Positions 51,595-61,098 of a stretch of 64,000 nt of DNA are shown here, piece after piece. How positions within the stretch are numbered: the stretch's first letter is position 1; each line of letters opens with the position of its first letter. This stretch comes from Kappaphycus alvarezii (taxonomy: Eukaryota > Rhodophyta > Florideophyceae > Gigartinales > Solieriaceae), in NCBI GenBank assembly GCA_002205965.3, contig NADL03000682.1:186001-250000 (forward strand), in the 5' to 3' direction. Below the pieces are notes generated by a model, which did no database searches, was not told where the DNA came from, and saw only the letters and a list, made by a program, of their open reading frames with translations. The translations under genes were made by a program, and so were the position numbers.

Positions 51595-53375
51595 TTCCTA
51601 TTTCGGAGTGGTGCCTCGACGGGCAGCAGCGAACGTAGAGAGGCGCCGGAAGAAAGTCGCACCCTCGGCCCTAAGGGCACCGAACACATCAACACCAACA
51701 GGAAGAAGTCGTATGTCGTTCGTGTGACAGACTAGACCGTAGTGCGTATGTTTCGCACGTTCAGCCATTGAGGCAGCTGCGCCGCCAGATAGGACACACT
51801 TGGAAACGCGAGAAGTGACCTGTGGATGGGCCACTGTGACATCCAGAGCGGTATCCTTCGGGTCGAGGCCATATGCACCAGGGATATAAAGATCTATTCG
51901 AAGGGCGGACGAGGGAGAGGATGAAGGGGGAAGGGGAGGAAGCAGATGTTCAAGAGAGGCAGAAATTCCAAGCTCCTTACATTAACAATGGAGAGCGTTA
52001 CGCAAGACATTGTGGCGACGAGTCTGTCCATCATCGTACTTGCAGGTGAGGGCATGTTTGCCCAAGGGATCGAGCAACAGGGCGATGTCGTTGGAACGGC
52101 GAGCACATACCGGACATCGATCATGACCAGAGAAAATCGCGCGGCCGAGGCGTAGAGAGACAGCGACTATCCAGGCTTGCGAGCACAGATAGGTGCCGCG
52201 GTGAGGGTGCGGTAAAGTAGAGAACGCGGAACAGGAGGACGATTCACGGGCGGAAATGAGGCCACATCTGCCGTGGTCAGAGGATGAACGGAAGATCTGA
52301 TTAAACGTCAAACTGTGAAGCTCGACGAGATAGAAGACTGGAGCCGTTCGCCGGGGACCGGCGTTTGACATCGCTGAAACAGAGAAGTGGGCGACAGGGA
52401 AGTCGAAAGATCTGGATAACGGGTAGATAATAAAGAGATCGCGGCCCGAGGCACTTCCTTCGGTGTAGCTCTCCCGACAAGGAGAGCAGATCTGAGAAAC
52501 GGCTGAAAATATCAATCATCGAAGCCGCATAAGCGGACTCAGGGATTGAAGAAGCGAGAGGAATGCCGAGACCACTTTAGGAAATAGGAAGGCAGGCTTG
52601 CTCCCATTCGGAGTCGGTGCAAGGACCAAGAATCTGTGCGAAAGCCTCCAGCTGCTTCCGGTCGAAGCTGACGGCCAAAGCCGTAGATTGGTGGGGGGAG
52701 AGAGTCCGCAGCAGATAAATAACCTTACAGGCGCTCGCACAGAAACAGTGCAAGTGGTAGGCCATCTGGGCGCCATCGAAGGACTGAAGACAGGAAAAGA
52801 TGCGATCGACTGCAGCTTGACGGGTGTCGAATGCGGCGCTGACGAAGGAATCGGAACCAATGGGAGAGCCGAGAACGGTAAGGCGATCGGGCGTGGAGAA
52901 GGGCAGGGAAGAGTGAGGGGAGAAGGATTATAGGAGAGGCCGTAGACGTGGGTTTTTGTCATATTCAGTGCGAACCGATGGCTTGTCCCTGACTCTGGAA
53001 GAATTGCAAAGCCCCGAGGACCTGCGAGCGGGGAACGACCAAGTTCCCATCGTCCGCATGCCAAGCGTTGAGCGGGGGCCGGAATTGCTCCTGGAACTTG
53101 AGAACGAAAGGATGGAGAGCGAGAGTGAAAAGCAGGGCCCCCAACGGATCCCCCTGTTGAGTGCCATCGGCGCTTAGTATGGAGAATGAACCGAATGGGA
53201 GAAAAGAGGTATCCCCATGGCAGTAGTGAACCCATCGCGCAATGCCAGGTGCAAAGTCAAGAACGGCATCAAGAATGCGTTGTCGAGAAATGCTATTGAA
53301 AGCATTGTGGGCATCGACGTGGATCAATACGTGGTTCTGGAACTTGGTGTTTTGCGTTAGGCGACGATTGCAGAA
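51595..53375 (-). mobile_element. Diverged L3-type LINE with RT
   Basis: Minus strand: RT remains at 53365-52965, linker regions, knuckle (CPVCARRSNDIALLLDP, KHALTCKYDDG, TRRHNVLRN) in the frame of 51982-52515, and the end FFRRLSTFAAARRGTTPK at 51598. The 5' truncation is near 53375. Confidence 0.75.
52965..53365 (-). CDS. L3-type LINE reverse transcriptase fragment
   Basis: FQNHVLIHVDAHNAFNSISR holds motif A (VDAHNAF), TQQGDPLGALLFTLALHP motif B, and NAWHADDGNLVV motif C (ADDG with both Asp). LNMTKTHVYGLSYNPSP follows in the frame of 52516-53235. RT fingers are missing through 5' truncation; one frameshift lies just before 52965. Confidence 0.75.
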
Positions 53376-53599
53376 ATATTATGCATAAACTCTCTAATAC
53401 CAATCGTGACCTTGGAGCCCACCGAATCGAAGCATTCATCTCTTTTTGAATGCAATAGAGGGCATTCAACATATGATCTCGAGATATGTAAGAATGATTT
53501 GCAAGTAATGGAAAAATGCTTCACTTGTTTTCTGATTCTCCATGCGCAAATGAGTTTTCAAGTTTTGGAAATTATTTCTCTAAGGCTCTTTTCTTCAAT
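53376..53599. other. Left flank of the complete Ty3/gypsy element
   Basis: Unassigned. It ends in the target-site duplication CATAC (53600-53604). Confidence 0.5.
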
Positions 53600-53604
53600 C
53601 ATAC

Positions 53605-54325
53605 TGATAGGGGTAAATCGGCGGGGGAGGAGATCCTCAGAACCAATTACCCTGAGAAGGAGGTGTTGCGAGCGACAAAAGTGCTGCCGTGGTATTGTTG
53701 AACGAACAAAAGGGAGTGTATATAGAAGAGAGTTGAGGAAGCTACAAGCAAGTATAAAAGGGGCAGGGTCTACCACCGACGCTCTGCGACTAGCGTAAGA
53801 AAAAGTTTTCTTGGGTCTGAAGTTGACTCTCAACTTCCTACTACTCGGGACTTGGCTTGAAGTTGTCTGCCAACTTGCTTCACCTCCACTAAAGGAAGCA
53901 GTTTACTCGGCTTATATAGACTTTTGGCTACCCCAAAAGTCTCAAACAAACATACTAATAACCATAAAATGTATTCACGGTAATCGTGTGAACCAGAGAG
54001 ACTATTAGAAGATATTTCCTCAAGGTAAATATCTAGGTGCCATACCCATGCCAGCCACCCATCGGCCAGGGGTGGGAATTGATGTGGCCATTATATAGAC
54101 CTTTCAGAGCTACTTGTCGTATCACCCACAACCTGGAACTGTACTGACATCTACTATGACAGCGTGTCCTAAAATGAAAAAAATCAGCCGACGAATTTGC
54201 CACACTCACCCAAATTAAAAATATCTTGCAAATTCAAAAACTGTAAAAATATCTTCCCAATTCCGATACTGTATACAATCATGGTCCTCATCTAGATTTT
54301 TTCGTGCGCGAATTTGCGCACATCA
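53605..54325 (-). repeat. 3' LTR (short type, two TATA boxes)
   Basis: 721 bp. On the minus strand, TATATAATGG (~54091) and TATATAAGCC (~53912) lie ~180 bp apart. The second is followed by the R/U5 shared with the long LTRs. No ORF lies between the boxes, unlike LTRs A-E. Confidence 0.9.
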
Positions 54326-54358
54326 CGCCCTCTCGCTCAAGACGAACGTCCCGACTCG

Positions 54359-56119
54359 TCACTGCTCTTCTTCTGCTTCCGTTAGTGTTCGCTGTCTTAT
54401 TGATAAAATGTATGGTCTCTCAAACGGGTACGGATGCAACTGATTACCAATATGATGCTCTAAAAAGTAGGTTCGCATTACTGGTACCTCACTTTGTAGC
54501 ATAGCCTCATATATTGGTTTGATCACATCGAGGTGGGGTTGAATACATTCTTCTTCCGTGACTCTTCCGAATCTTCCAAGAGTGAAAAAATATATGTGAT
54601 ATGCAAACTCTTCTGGAAGATGCCGGAGGAATGGATGTCGATAAGAAAAGAAGACGCGCATCATCAAGAACGAATCTTCGTAAGATAAGTGCGGTCCATG
54701 TAGCGCCCTAAAACATAAACAGATGCTTATCATGAAATAAGAAATGACCTGCGCATCGTTCGCATCCTCGGAGATATTGCGCAGCCAAAAAGATAATCTT
54801 CTTCTTCCGACTGTATGCTGTGCATGGTTGTGAAGGAGAGCTAGAGATGAAGTTGTGGTGGACGGTCCCGATGAATGGCCGCGACCAGCTCCTGACGTAC
54901 TGGGACCTGCACGAGGTCCTCTCGGGGGACGACCGGAACCTCTTCTGGGCGGGTTGTTGTCTCCTGAAGGTCCTCCTCTGGTCATCATCACTGCTTCAGG
55001 AGGATCCTCGCCGCCTCCAACGTTCCCAATTTGTGGCGGAGAAACGTAAGGTTCCCATAGAGGATACGGGACCAGCCTGTATTCCATATCCGGGGGTAAG
55101 GCGTAACCTCTCAGTCGCACGTCTTGGTTGTTCTTGAGAAATACGTAAATTGGACGGATAATATTCAGATACGTTTGCGACAAGTCTCCAGCAGCTACCA
55201 TTCCATATCTTCCTATAGAGTAATGATATATTACCTCCACAAACTCTGGACCTGCTTCCGTGAACCTTCCGTTTTGGAATGAAAATAGAACTCTTATTAA
55301 TAGTCGGAAATCTTCTTCAGGTAGCAATGGTCCGTTCAACGTACGAAAACATAGGCATATATTAATGTAGAAATGGATGATTACGTGGAGTTCGTAGTAG
55401 TCCCGCGTAACCGAGATGATCCATTCCCAGGCCCTTTTTCCTCCCATAGGAATCATTCTATAGTTAAAGATGAGTATGCCCCGTGGTTGCGCATAGTCCT
55501 GTGTGAGAAGGAATTCTTCAGGCCTCTGATGGTAAGGGACCAGACGACGTGCATGGATGGCCCTCCTTGATCTCTTCCCTGAGCTTGAACAGAGCTGATA
55601 GTGCGGGTGTCTTTCCTCCGTGACGATGCAAGGGTTCGAGTACTTGGTTTGGAAGGCCGGCCACTTCACAGCCTGCTGCATTGCTTTTCCATGTACTACA
55701 AGTACTTTAGAGCCAACTGAAAAGGTTCTGACTGCAGGTTCTGCATCCTTATTTCTTGTCTGTGTTAGCGCGCGGTGTGATCTCCAGCCTTCGGTGGCCA
55801 GTAGTTCAACTTCCCTACTCTCTTCATCGATAATATTTGTTTCCATGTCTCTCTGTAACATTCTAGGAGCCCTTCCGTACATTAGCTCGAATGGTGAGCG
55901 TCCATTTCTTCCTCTTCTTCGACGGTAGCCGTATAACACTTTTGGTAAGGCATCTTCCCACTGGATTTCATTCTCCAACATAGTTTTCGATATTGCTCGT
56001 TTGATGGTTCCAACCATCCTCTCCGCTTTCCCGTTGGACATAGGAGCGTATGCGAGAACGGTCTTCAGCTGAATCCTTTCTCTTCCAAAAAACGAAGCAG
56101 TGAAGTTGCAGTAAAACAA
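54359..56119 (-). CDS. Integrase C-terminal part fused to two tandem unrecognised domains
   Basis: After ~19 out-of-frame residues, APMSNGKAERMVGTIKRAI carries the catalytic Glu (residue 33). WEDALPKVLYGYRRRRGRNG, SPFELMYGRAPRML and a GSKVLVVHGKA segment complete the integrase by residue ~200. Residues ~226-361 and ~440-575 are two copies of one domain: shared W, ICLCFR, a GP.L..ED stretch, RV.FS, EF...IY, GR(Y/F)G, PIY, and PYP...PY. A Pro/Gly/Arg/Ser-rich linker (362-439) separates them. There is no signal peptide or clear membrane segment, so it is not an envelope protein. The stop is 33 bp before the 3' LTR. Confidence 0.8.
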   Translation of the reverse strand: MFYCNFTASFFGRERIQLKTVLAYAPMSNGKAERMVGTIKRAISKTMLENEIQWEDALPKVLYGYRRRRGRNGRSPFELMYGRAPRMLQRDMETNIIDEESREVELLATEGWRSHRALTQTRNKDAEPAVRTFSVGSKVLVVHGKAMQQAVKWPAFQTKYSNPCIVTEERHPHYQLCSSSGKRSRRAIHARRLVPYHQRPEEFLLTQDYAQPRGILIFNYRMIPMGGKRAWEWIISVTRDYYELHVIIHFYINICLCFRTLNGPLLPEEDFRLLIRVLFSFQNGRFTEAGPEFVEVIYHYSIGRYGMVAAGDLSQTYLNIIRPIYVFLKNNQDVRLRGYALPPDMEYRLVPYPLWEPYVSPPQIGNVGGGEDPPEAVMMTRGGPSGDNNPPRRGSGRPPRGPRAGPSTSGAGRGHSSGPSTTTSSLALLHNHAQHTVGRRRLSFWLRNISEDANDAQVISYFMISICLCFRALHGPHLSYEDSFLMMRVFFSYRHPFLRHLPEEFAYHIYFFTLGRFGRVTEEECIQPHLDVIKPIYEAMLQSEVPVMRTYFLEHHIGNQLHPYPFERPYILSIRQRTLTEAEEEQ

Positions 56120-56487
56120 AGGGCGTTATCCGAGATGATCCTTTTTGGAAGACCAAACGGTTCAATTATTTCTTTTTCGATGAATCTCAGTACCACCTCA
56201 GCATTTGCCTCCTCGACTGCAACTGCTATTGGCCATCCAGTAAGATGTTCCACCCCTATAAGGAGATATTTGTTTCCGGAAGAAGTTTCCTTGAACGGGC
56301 CCGCGAAGTCAATTGAGAAGGTTTCAAAGAGACCGGAAACTGGAAAACTTAGAGTTGTCTTATACTTCCGTATTGGAGTGAATTTTTGGCAGTTGTCGCA
56401 GCTTTTCACGAAGTTATAGACGTCCTTATGGATACCGGGCCACCAGAATCTCTCAGTTACGAATTTTTGGTTGTTTCGAGATCCCAA
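56065..56487 (-). CDS. Ty3/gypsy integrase, zinc finger and catalytic core (part)
   Basis: The His pair (FHDELGHWDLETTK) lies just upstream in another frame, separated by a shift in the T run at 56464-56468. In this frame KSCDNCQKF supplies the Cys pair, FSIDFAGPFKETSSGNKYLL the first catalytic Asp, and PKRIISDNALCFTATS the second. The frame ends near 56068, where a one-base shift leads to the ORF below containing the catalytic Glu. It inserts the cDNA with 5-bp staggering, in agreement with the CATAC duplication. Confidence 0.88.
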   Translation of the reverse strand: MGSRNNQKFVTERFWWPGIHKDVYNFVKSCDNCQKFTPIRKYKTTLSFPVSGLFETFSIDFAGPFKETSSGNKYLLIGVEHLTGWPIAVAVEEANAEVVLRFIEKEIIEPFGLPKRIISDNALCFTATSLLRFLEEKGFS

Positions 56488-56545
56488 TGCCCTAGCTCAT
56501 CATGGAAAGTCCTCAAGATCTTCATTCTTTCTTTCAAAGGGGCCA

Positions 56546-58444
56546 CTAGTCGGGGACCGGCTTTAGTGTGCCGGAAAGTTTCCCATTCCACAATGTAAAA
56601 GCCTTTTGATTCCTGCGTACCCAATTTCGGTGTTCAAGATCAACCTTTCTCATTTCTAGTCCATCGAGGAATTTGATCAGTCCGTGAATATTAGCTTCGT
56701 ACTCGTTATCGTTCGGCAACTGCAACTCGGCGACTCCGACGATGTCCTCCGAAGCTTTTTCATTTGGAATCAGTGCGTCCCTCAAGCGGGATAGGTAATC
56801 GGCAGGCTGATTATTGCGTCCGGGTCTATACACAATTTCAAACCGATATTCTGCGAAAATGTCGAGCCATCGGGCCAAGCGGTGATGTACATCCTTCTTT
56901 TGGAATGCTGTTTTAAGTGCCTGGTGATCAGTTATCAAGACAAATTTCTCGAGTGATAAAAGGTATACGCGAAACTTTTTCAGCGCGAAGACGACAGCTA
57001 GCGCTTCTTTCTCGCAGACTGAGTATCTCTTTTCCGCGTCATTCAGAGTTCGGCTTGCGAATTGAACAGGGTGTAGTCTTCCGTTTTCATCTTTTTGGGA
57101 CAAAACGGCACCCAAAGACCGTTCTGAGGCATCTGTCTCCACAACGAATGGTCTCTTGAAATCTGGGTACATGAGAACTGGGGGGACACATAGCTTATCT
57201 TTAAGCTCCTGAAATGCAGTTTCCATTTCCTTGTTCCAGTAAAATTTTCCGTTCTTCGTAGTGCTGGCATGTAACGGTGCTGCAGTCTTGGCGAAATCTT
57301 TGATAAATCTTCTGTAATATGAGGCCAGTCCTAAGAAGCTTCGGACCTCCGTCTTTGAAGCGGGCCTTGGTGCCAACTTTATTTTTTTCGTTTTCTCTGG
57401 ATCCACTCTAATTCCCTCTTGGTCGACGATATGACCGAGTAATTGGATAGAAGTTTTCGCAAAGAAGCATTTGCTCAACTTAATTTTCAAGCTATACTCC
57501 GATATCCTCTCCACAACTGTCTTGACGTGCGAGATGTGCTGATCCAATGTTTCTGAGAATATGACGACATCATCGATATAGACTCTTGCGAATGGAAGTC
57601 CTTTCAAAACCTCGTTCATCATTCTTTGGAATGTAGCTGGTGCATTCATGAGACCAAAAGGCATCACTTCGAACCTGAACGTACCGGCTTTGCTGGTAAA
57701 GGTTGTTTTTTCCTTACATTTTTCATCCAATGGAATCTGCCAATAGCCAGTGTAAAGGTCAATTGAGGTGAAATATCTCCCGTCCTTCAGGTCCTCGAGG
57801 ATCTCCTCCATGTTCGGAATCGGAAATCGATCGGGTATCATTCTCTGGTTCAGTTGTCGGTAATCGACGCAAAAACGCAGCTTTCCATCCTTCTTTGGTG
57901 CGACCACAACTGGAAACGACCATGGGGATGAAACTGGTCGAATAATATCATTTTTCAGCATACTTGTAACATTTTCTGAGATAAATTGGTCATATTTTGG
58001 CGGTTGACGTCTAGGCTTGTGGTAAATCGGTTGAGTGTCGGTAAGTTCGAACGAGTGAGTAACCGGTACACTTGCTTGTCTTAAATCTGAAACGCTCCAT
58101 GCAATTACTTCGGAAGATGTTAACATGTCGGATATTTTCAGTGAGGCGGGGGCGGGAAGGTGCTGCACTTTTCCTTGGATTTCTGCCATTTGGCGCCCTT
58201 TTTCTTCTTGATCCTCAACCTCAATATTTTGAAGGACCTCTTCCGTCGTGCTCACATCTTCATATATGGAATTCGACGTATTCTTATTTTCTTTGCAAAG
58301 GTAATCTTCTTTCATGCTCCGAATTCTGTCCTTTGATTCGATATCATCGCAAAAAGAAACACATTCGGGTTTCAAACTTATCCTAGAATCCCAGTCGTCA
58401 TCTGTTTCAAACCCGGAATCATAATCGTCCCATGCCATGTTCAT
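56546..58444 (-). CDS. Ty3/gypsy reverse transcriptase-RNase H
   Basis: 632 uninterrupted codons. RT: YRQLNQRMIPDRFPIPNMEE, TSIDLYTGYWQI (Asp229), PFGLMNAPATFQRMM, RVYIDDVVIFSE (Asp291, Asp292), LLGHIVDQEGI. RNase H: VVETDASERSLGAVLS (Asp438), CEKEALAVVFALKKF (Glu480), LITDHQAL (Asp506), QPADYLSRL (Asp549). All catalytic residues are present. The N-terminal ~130 residues are acidic and variable. It ends at a premature stop after LKPVPD because of a shift near 56575; the true frame continues into the integrase His-Cys finger. Confidence 0.92.
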   Translation of the reverse strand: MNMAWDDYDSGFETDDDWDSRISLKPECVSFCDDIESKDRIRSMKEDYLCKENKNTSNSIYEDVSTTEEVLQNIEVEDQEEKGRQMAEIQGKVQHLPAPASLKISDMLTSSEVIAWSVSDLRQASVPVTHSFELTDTQPIYHKPRRQPPKYDQFISENVTSMLKNDIIRPVSSPWSFPVVVAPKKDGKLRFCVDYRQLNQRMIPDRFPIPNMEEILEDLKDGRYFTSIDLYTGYWQIPLDEKCKEKTTFTSKAGTFRFEVMPFGLMNAPATFQRMMNEVLKGLPFARVYIDDVVIFSETLDQHISHVKTVVERISEYSLKIKLSKCFFAKTSIQLLGHIVDQEGIRVDPEKTKKIKLAPRPASKTEVRSFLGLASYYRRFIKDFAKTAAPLHASTTKNGKFYWNKEMETAFQELKDKLCVPPVLMYPDFKRPFVVETDASERSLGAVLSQKDENGRLHPVQFASRTLNDAEKRYSVCEKEALAVVFALKKFRVYLLSLEKFVLITDHQALKTAFQKKDVHHRLARWLDIFAEYRFEIVYRPGRNNQPADYLSRLRDALIPNEKASEDIVGVAELQLPNDNEYEANIHGLIKFLDGLEMRKVDLEHRNWVRRNQKAFTLWNGKLSGTLKPVPD

Positions 58445-59397
58445 TACCCCCGAGGGTACCCTTTTCCACTTCCGAAAGTGTTAGTTGGTTCCGAATCTTC
58501 GCTGTCATAGCTAGAAGTGAAATCTTCACTGTCCGTTTCTTTTAAATCTTCAGGATGCGTGCTTTTGTCGAAATCCAGGGGCATCTTCACGGTTCTGCCG
58601 TCAATATTAACTGAAACCATTTGGTTGCCCAAGTCAATGCATGTCCCTAGTCTTTCCATGGTGGGGCAGCCAATGATTGCATCGAAAGGGAGATCCGGCA
58701 TGACAAGAAAGTCTACATCAACTTTAGAGTCCCCAAAGAACACGGAAACCTTGTCAACAGTGCCCATGCATTTTGAGACGGTTCCATCCGCTACAGTTAT
58801 TTTTCGAGTCGTTGGAGTAATTTCGAGACCTAGATCTGTCACCAAAGTTTCTGAAATGAGGTTTGGAACAGCACCCGAATCGAAGAGAGCTTGGGTTTTC
58901 ATACCCAATACTTTGACTGGTACCAGCTTAAGACGTCTTGGTGCTGTCGAGGCCGATTGAAGAAACAGTTTCTTACCCTTAGCGGACTTATTAGACCTGA
59001 TAATTTTTTTGAGTTCTTTTCTCGCATCCTCTGCGTCGCCCCTCAAAAGTTGACCAAACGTTATCCCAGTTGGGGCCGATGCAAGCTCAGCCACCAAATT
59101 GTACCTCTTCACATACTCTAGTACGTCCTTAGAGATACTCTTAACTTTCTTACTCTTTTTCGTCTTCTTGGCCGGAGTGACTCCCACTCCTGGAACAACT
59201 TGATCAGACCTCTTGGTTCGAGGAGGTACAGGTGCTGGGATATGCTCCAGCATTCCATACTCTAGCCTAGGTTTCTTCGATAAAATGTTCCCTTCCCCAT
59301 CCCTTTTTGTCACATTGACTTGACTAATCTCTTCAGCGATGGATACGTTACCGGCATCCGTCAACCTTTGATCCCTTCTATTTTGTAAGATTTTCAC
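58444..59397 (-). CDS. Ty3/gypsy protease region
   Basis: In frame with the knuckles upstream; the listed start is a GTG, so it is not an independent gene. A long basic linker (KKTKKSKKVK) is followed by an aspartic protease-like domain: QALFDSGAVPNLIS (Asp173-Ser-Gly), then PDLPFDAIIGCPTMERLG, the second conserved stretch of retropepsins. It ends in a TAA overlapping the next ATG (TAATG, 58444). Element D has one more base at this place, so a −1 deletion in the C run (58448-58452) may have created the split. Confidence 0.85.
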   Translation of the reverse strand: MKILQNRRDQRLTDAGNVSIAEEISQVNVTKRDGEGNILSKKPRLEYGMLEHIPAPVPPRTKRSDQVVPGVGVTPAKKTKKSKKVKSISKDVLEYVKRYNLVAELASAPTGITFGQLLRGDAEDARKELKKIIRSNKSAKGKKLFLQSASTAPRRLKLVPVKVLGMKTQALFDSGAVPNLISETLVTDLGLEITPTTRKITVADGTVSKCMGTVDKVSVFFGDSKVDVDFLVMPDLPFDAIIGCPTMERLGTCIDLGNQMVSVNIDGRTVKMPLDFDKSTHPEDLKETDSEDFTSSYDSEDSEPTNTFGSGKGYPRG

Positions 59398-60320
59398 CTC
59401 TGGTCCTGACTCACTCCTTGCTTCCGATAAATTTGCTCTTCTGTTGTCTTTAGACCAGCAGTTACTTTCATGATGCCCATATCGACCGCACTTTGCACAA
59501 CGAGTGTTTCTATGTGGATTATCAGGACACCTGTTTGCAAAGTGTCCAGGCTTGTGACAGTAAGAACAGACTTCTGCGGCTTAGGGGCCCCAGACTGGTT
59601 CTTCTTAATGGTAAGAGTAAGGCTTTCCAACTGCGAGGTTATCATGTCAAGTCGATTATCGAATCGGGTTTCCAACCTTTCTTCCAAGTTTTTGACATCG
59701 CTCCTGACAGATTCTAATGCCGCTGCACTAGTAGCCGGCCTTTGATAATTCTTTTCAGGATGTACGATAGACATCGATGTGCGGGTTTCCCTCGGTACCT
59801 CACTCAGTGACTGAAACGTCTCCGAATTTTTGACAAATTCTACTATGGTACCCTTCAGTTCATCAAAAGTGTGAGGGCCCTTGATGAGGAGGAAATCGGA
59901 GAGCCGCTTATCCCCCATAGCCGCCTTACGCAGCATTCCGTACTTGGCTTGGGCGTTGAACCCAGCCTTTTCATAAAGATCACACAAGTACACCAATGAG
60001 CTTAACAAATCGTCGAAGTTGAGCCGGGCCTCTATGGCGGTACGAATCATCTCATCTGGTTCTACCTCCTTAGCATACTCTTTCACAAGCCACTCACATA
60101 CCTCACCGAAGTTACGCCCATTCCCGTTAAGAGACCACCCGTCGATAAACTTGGACTTATATTTGTGCTTTGCGTCACCATGAAGATAGGCGAAGATACT
60201 TGCGGCCTTCTCTTCATCGCCCTTCTCTCGCATCACAACGTTGACATATGTGTAAAGAAACTCCTCAACGTCTTCAGTCTTGCCCCCTGTGAACGTTATA
60301 CGAGCAGCGTTGAGATCCAT
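59394..60320 (-). CDS. Ty3/gypsy Gag (capsid and nucleocapsid, one frameshift)
   Basis: It starts at the ATG at 60320 (MDLNAARITFTGG), the start shared with element D; the frame is open upstream to the LTR, but copy D has a stop there. The capsid-like part includes EEFLYTYVNVVMREKGDEEK, FGEVCEWLVKEY and LLSSLVYLCDLYEKAGFNAQ. Near 59571-59576 one A appears missing. After it, the other frame gives two CCHC knuckles, CSYCHKPGHFANRC and CAKCGRYGHHESNC, and runs in frame into the protease ORF (from 59397). Structural protein that packages the genomic RNA. Confidence 0.85.
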   Translation of the reverse strand: MDLNAARITFTGGKTEDVEEFLYTYVNVVMREKGDEEKAASIFAYLHGDAKHKYKSKFIDGWSLNGNGRNFGEVCEWLVKEYAKEVEPDEMIRTAIEARLNFDDLLSSLVYLCDLYEKAGFNAQAKYGMLRKAAMGDKRLSDFLLIKGPHTFDELKGTIVEFVKNSETFQSLSEVPRETRTSMSIVHPEKNYQRPATSAAALESVRSDVKNLEERLETRFDNRLDMITSQLESLTLTIKKNQSGAPKPQKSVLTVTSLDTLQTGVLIIHIETLVVQSAVDMGIMKVTAGLKTTEEQIYRKQGVSQDQR

Positions 60321-60384
60321 GATTACAGAAAAGAAATCCCCCGAAGTGTCCTTACTACTGCTCAACTCGAATACCTCGGGTGCA

Positions 60385-60407
60385 ACCCCCTCCACAAGAG
60401 TACCAAA
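60385..60407 (-). other. Primer-binding-site candidate
   Basis: On the minus strand the LTR end is followed by TTTGGTACTCTTGTGGAGG, matching TTTGGTGCTCACGTGGAGG of element D. The tRNA is unidentified. Confidence 0.55.
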
Positions 60408-61093
60408 TGATAGGGGTAAATCGGCGGGGGAGAGATCCTCAGAACCAATTACCCTGAGAAGGAGGTGTTGCGAGCGACAAAAGCTGCGTGGTATTGTTGA
60501 ACGAACAAAAGGGAGTGTATATAGAAGAGAGTTGAGAAGCTACAAGCAAGTATAAAAGGGGCAGGTCTACCACCTCGCGCAGCTAGAAAAAGTTTTCTTG
60601 GGTCTGAAGTTGACTCTCAACTTCCTACTACTCGGACTTGGCTTGAAGTTGTCTGCCAACTTGCTTCACCTCCACTAAAGGAAGCAGTTTACTCGGCTTA
60701 TATAGACTTTTGGCTACCTCAAAAGTACTAACCATACTGTATTCACGGTAATCGTGTGAACCAGAGAGACTATTAGAAGATATTTCCTCAAGGTAAATAT
60801 CTAGGTGCCATACCCATGCCAGCCATCCATCGGCCAGGGGTGGGAATTGATGTGGCCATTATATAGACCTTTCAGAGCTACTTGTAGTATCACCCACAAC
60901 CTGGAACTGTACTGACATCTACTATGACAGCGTGTCCTAAAATGAAAAAATCAACCGACGAATTTGCCACACTCACCCAAATTAAAAATATCTTGCAAAT
61001 TCAAAAACTGTAAAAATATCTTCCCAATTCCGATACTGTATACAATCATGGTCCTCATCTAGATTTTTTCGTTGCGCGAATTTGCGCACATCA
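60408..61093 (-). repeat. 5' LTR (short type)
   Basis: 686 bp. It matches the 3' LTR almost perfectly from 60780 to 61093, but shows many one- to several-base deletions in 60408-60770 relative to it. TATA boxes are at ~60698 and ~60859. Confidence 0.9.
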
Positions 61094-61098
61094 CATAC

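Larger units (their letters stand above)
53605..61093 (-). mobile_element. Complete Ty3/gypsy LTR retrotransposon
   Basis: 7489 bp coding on the minus strand: LTRs 53605-54325 and 60408-61093, both TGATAGGGG...CACATCA as read on the plus strand, flanked by the 5-bp duplication CATAC (53600-53604, 61094-61098). Order: 5' LTR, PBS candidate, Gag with knuckles, protease, RT, RNase H, integrase, two copies of an unrecognised domain, 3' LTR. The coding sequence is interrupted by about five single-base shifts. Confidence 0.95.

Noticed and set aside
54395..55444. Envelope protein downstream of integrase
   Set aside because: No signal peptide, cleavage site or clear membrane anchor. The region is two copies of one compact domain fused to the integrase.
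58440..58450. TAATG overlap as programmed termination-reinitiation between protease and RT
   Set aside because: Element D has one more base there and reads in frame, and four similar −1 shifts occur elsewhere in the element. A deletion or read error is more likely, though coupling cannot be excluded.
60321..60395. Gag start at the first open codon (60395)
   Set aside because: That codon is GTG, and element D has a stop in the corresponding stretch. The shared ATG at 60320 is the better start.
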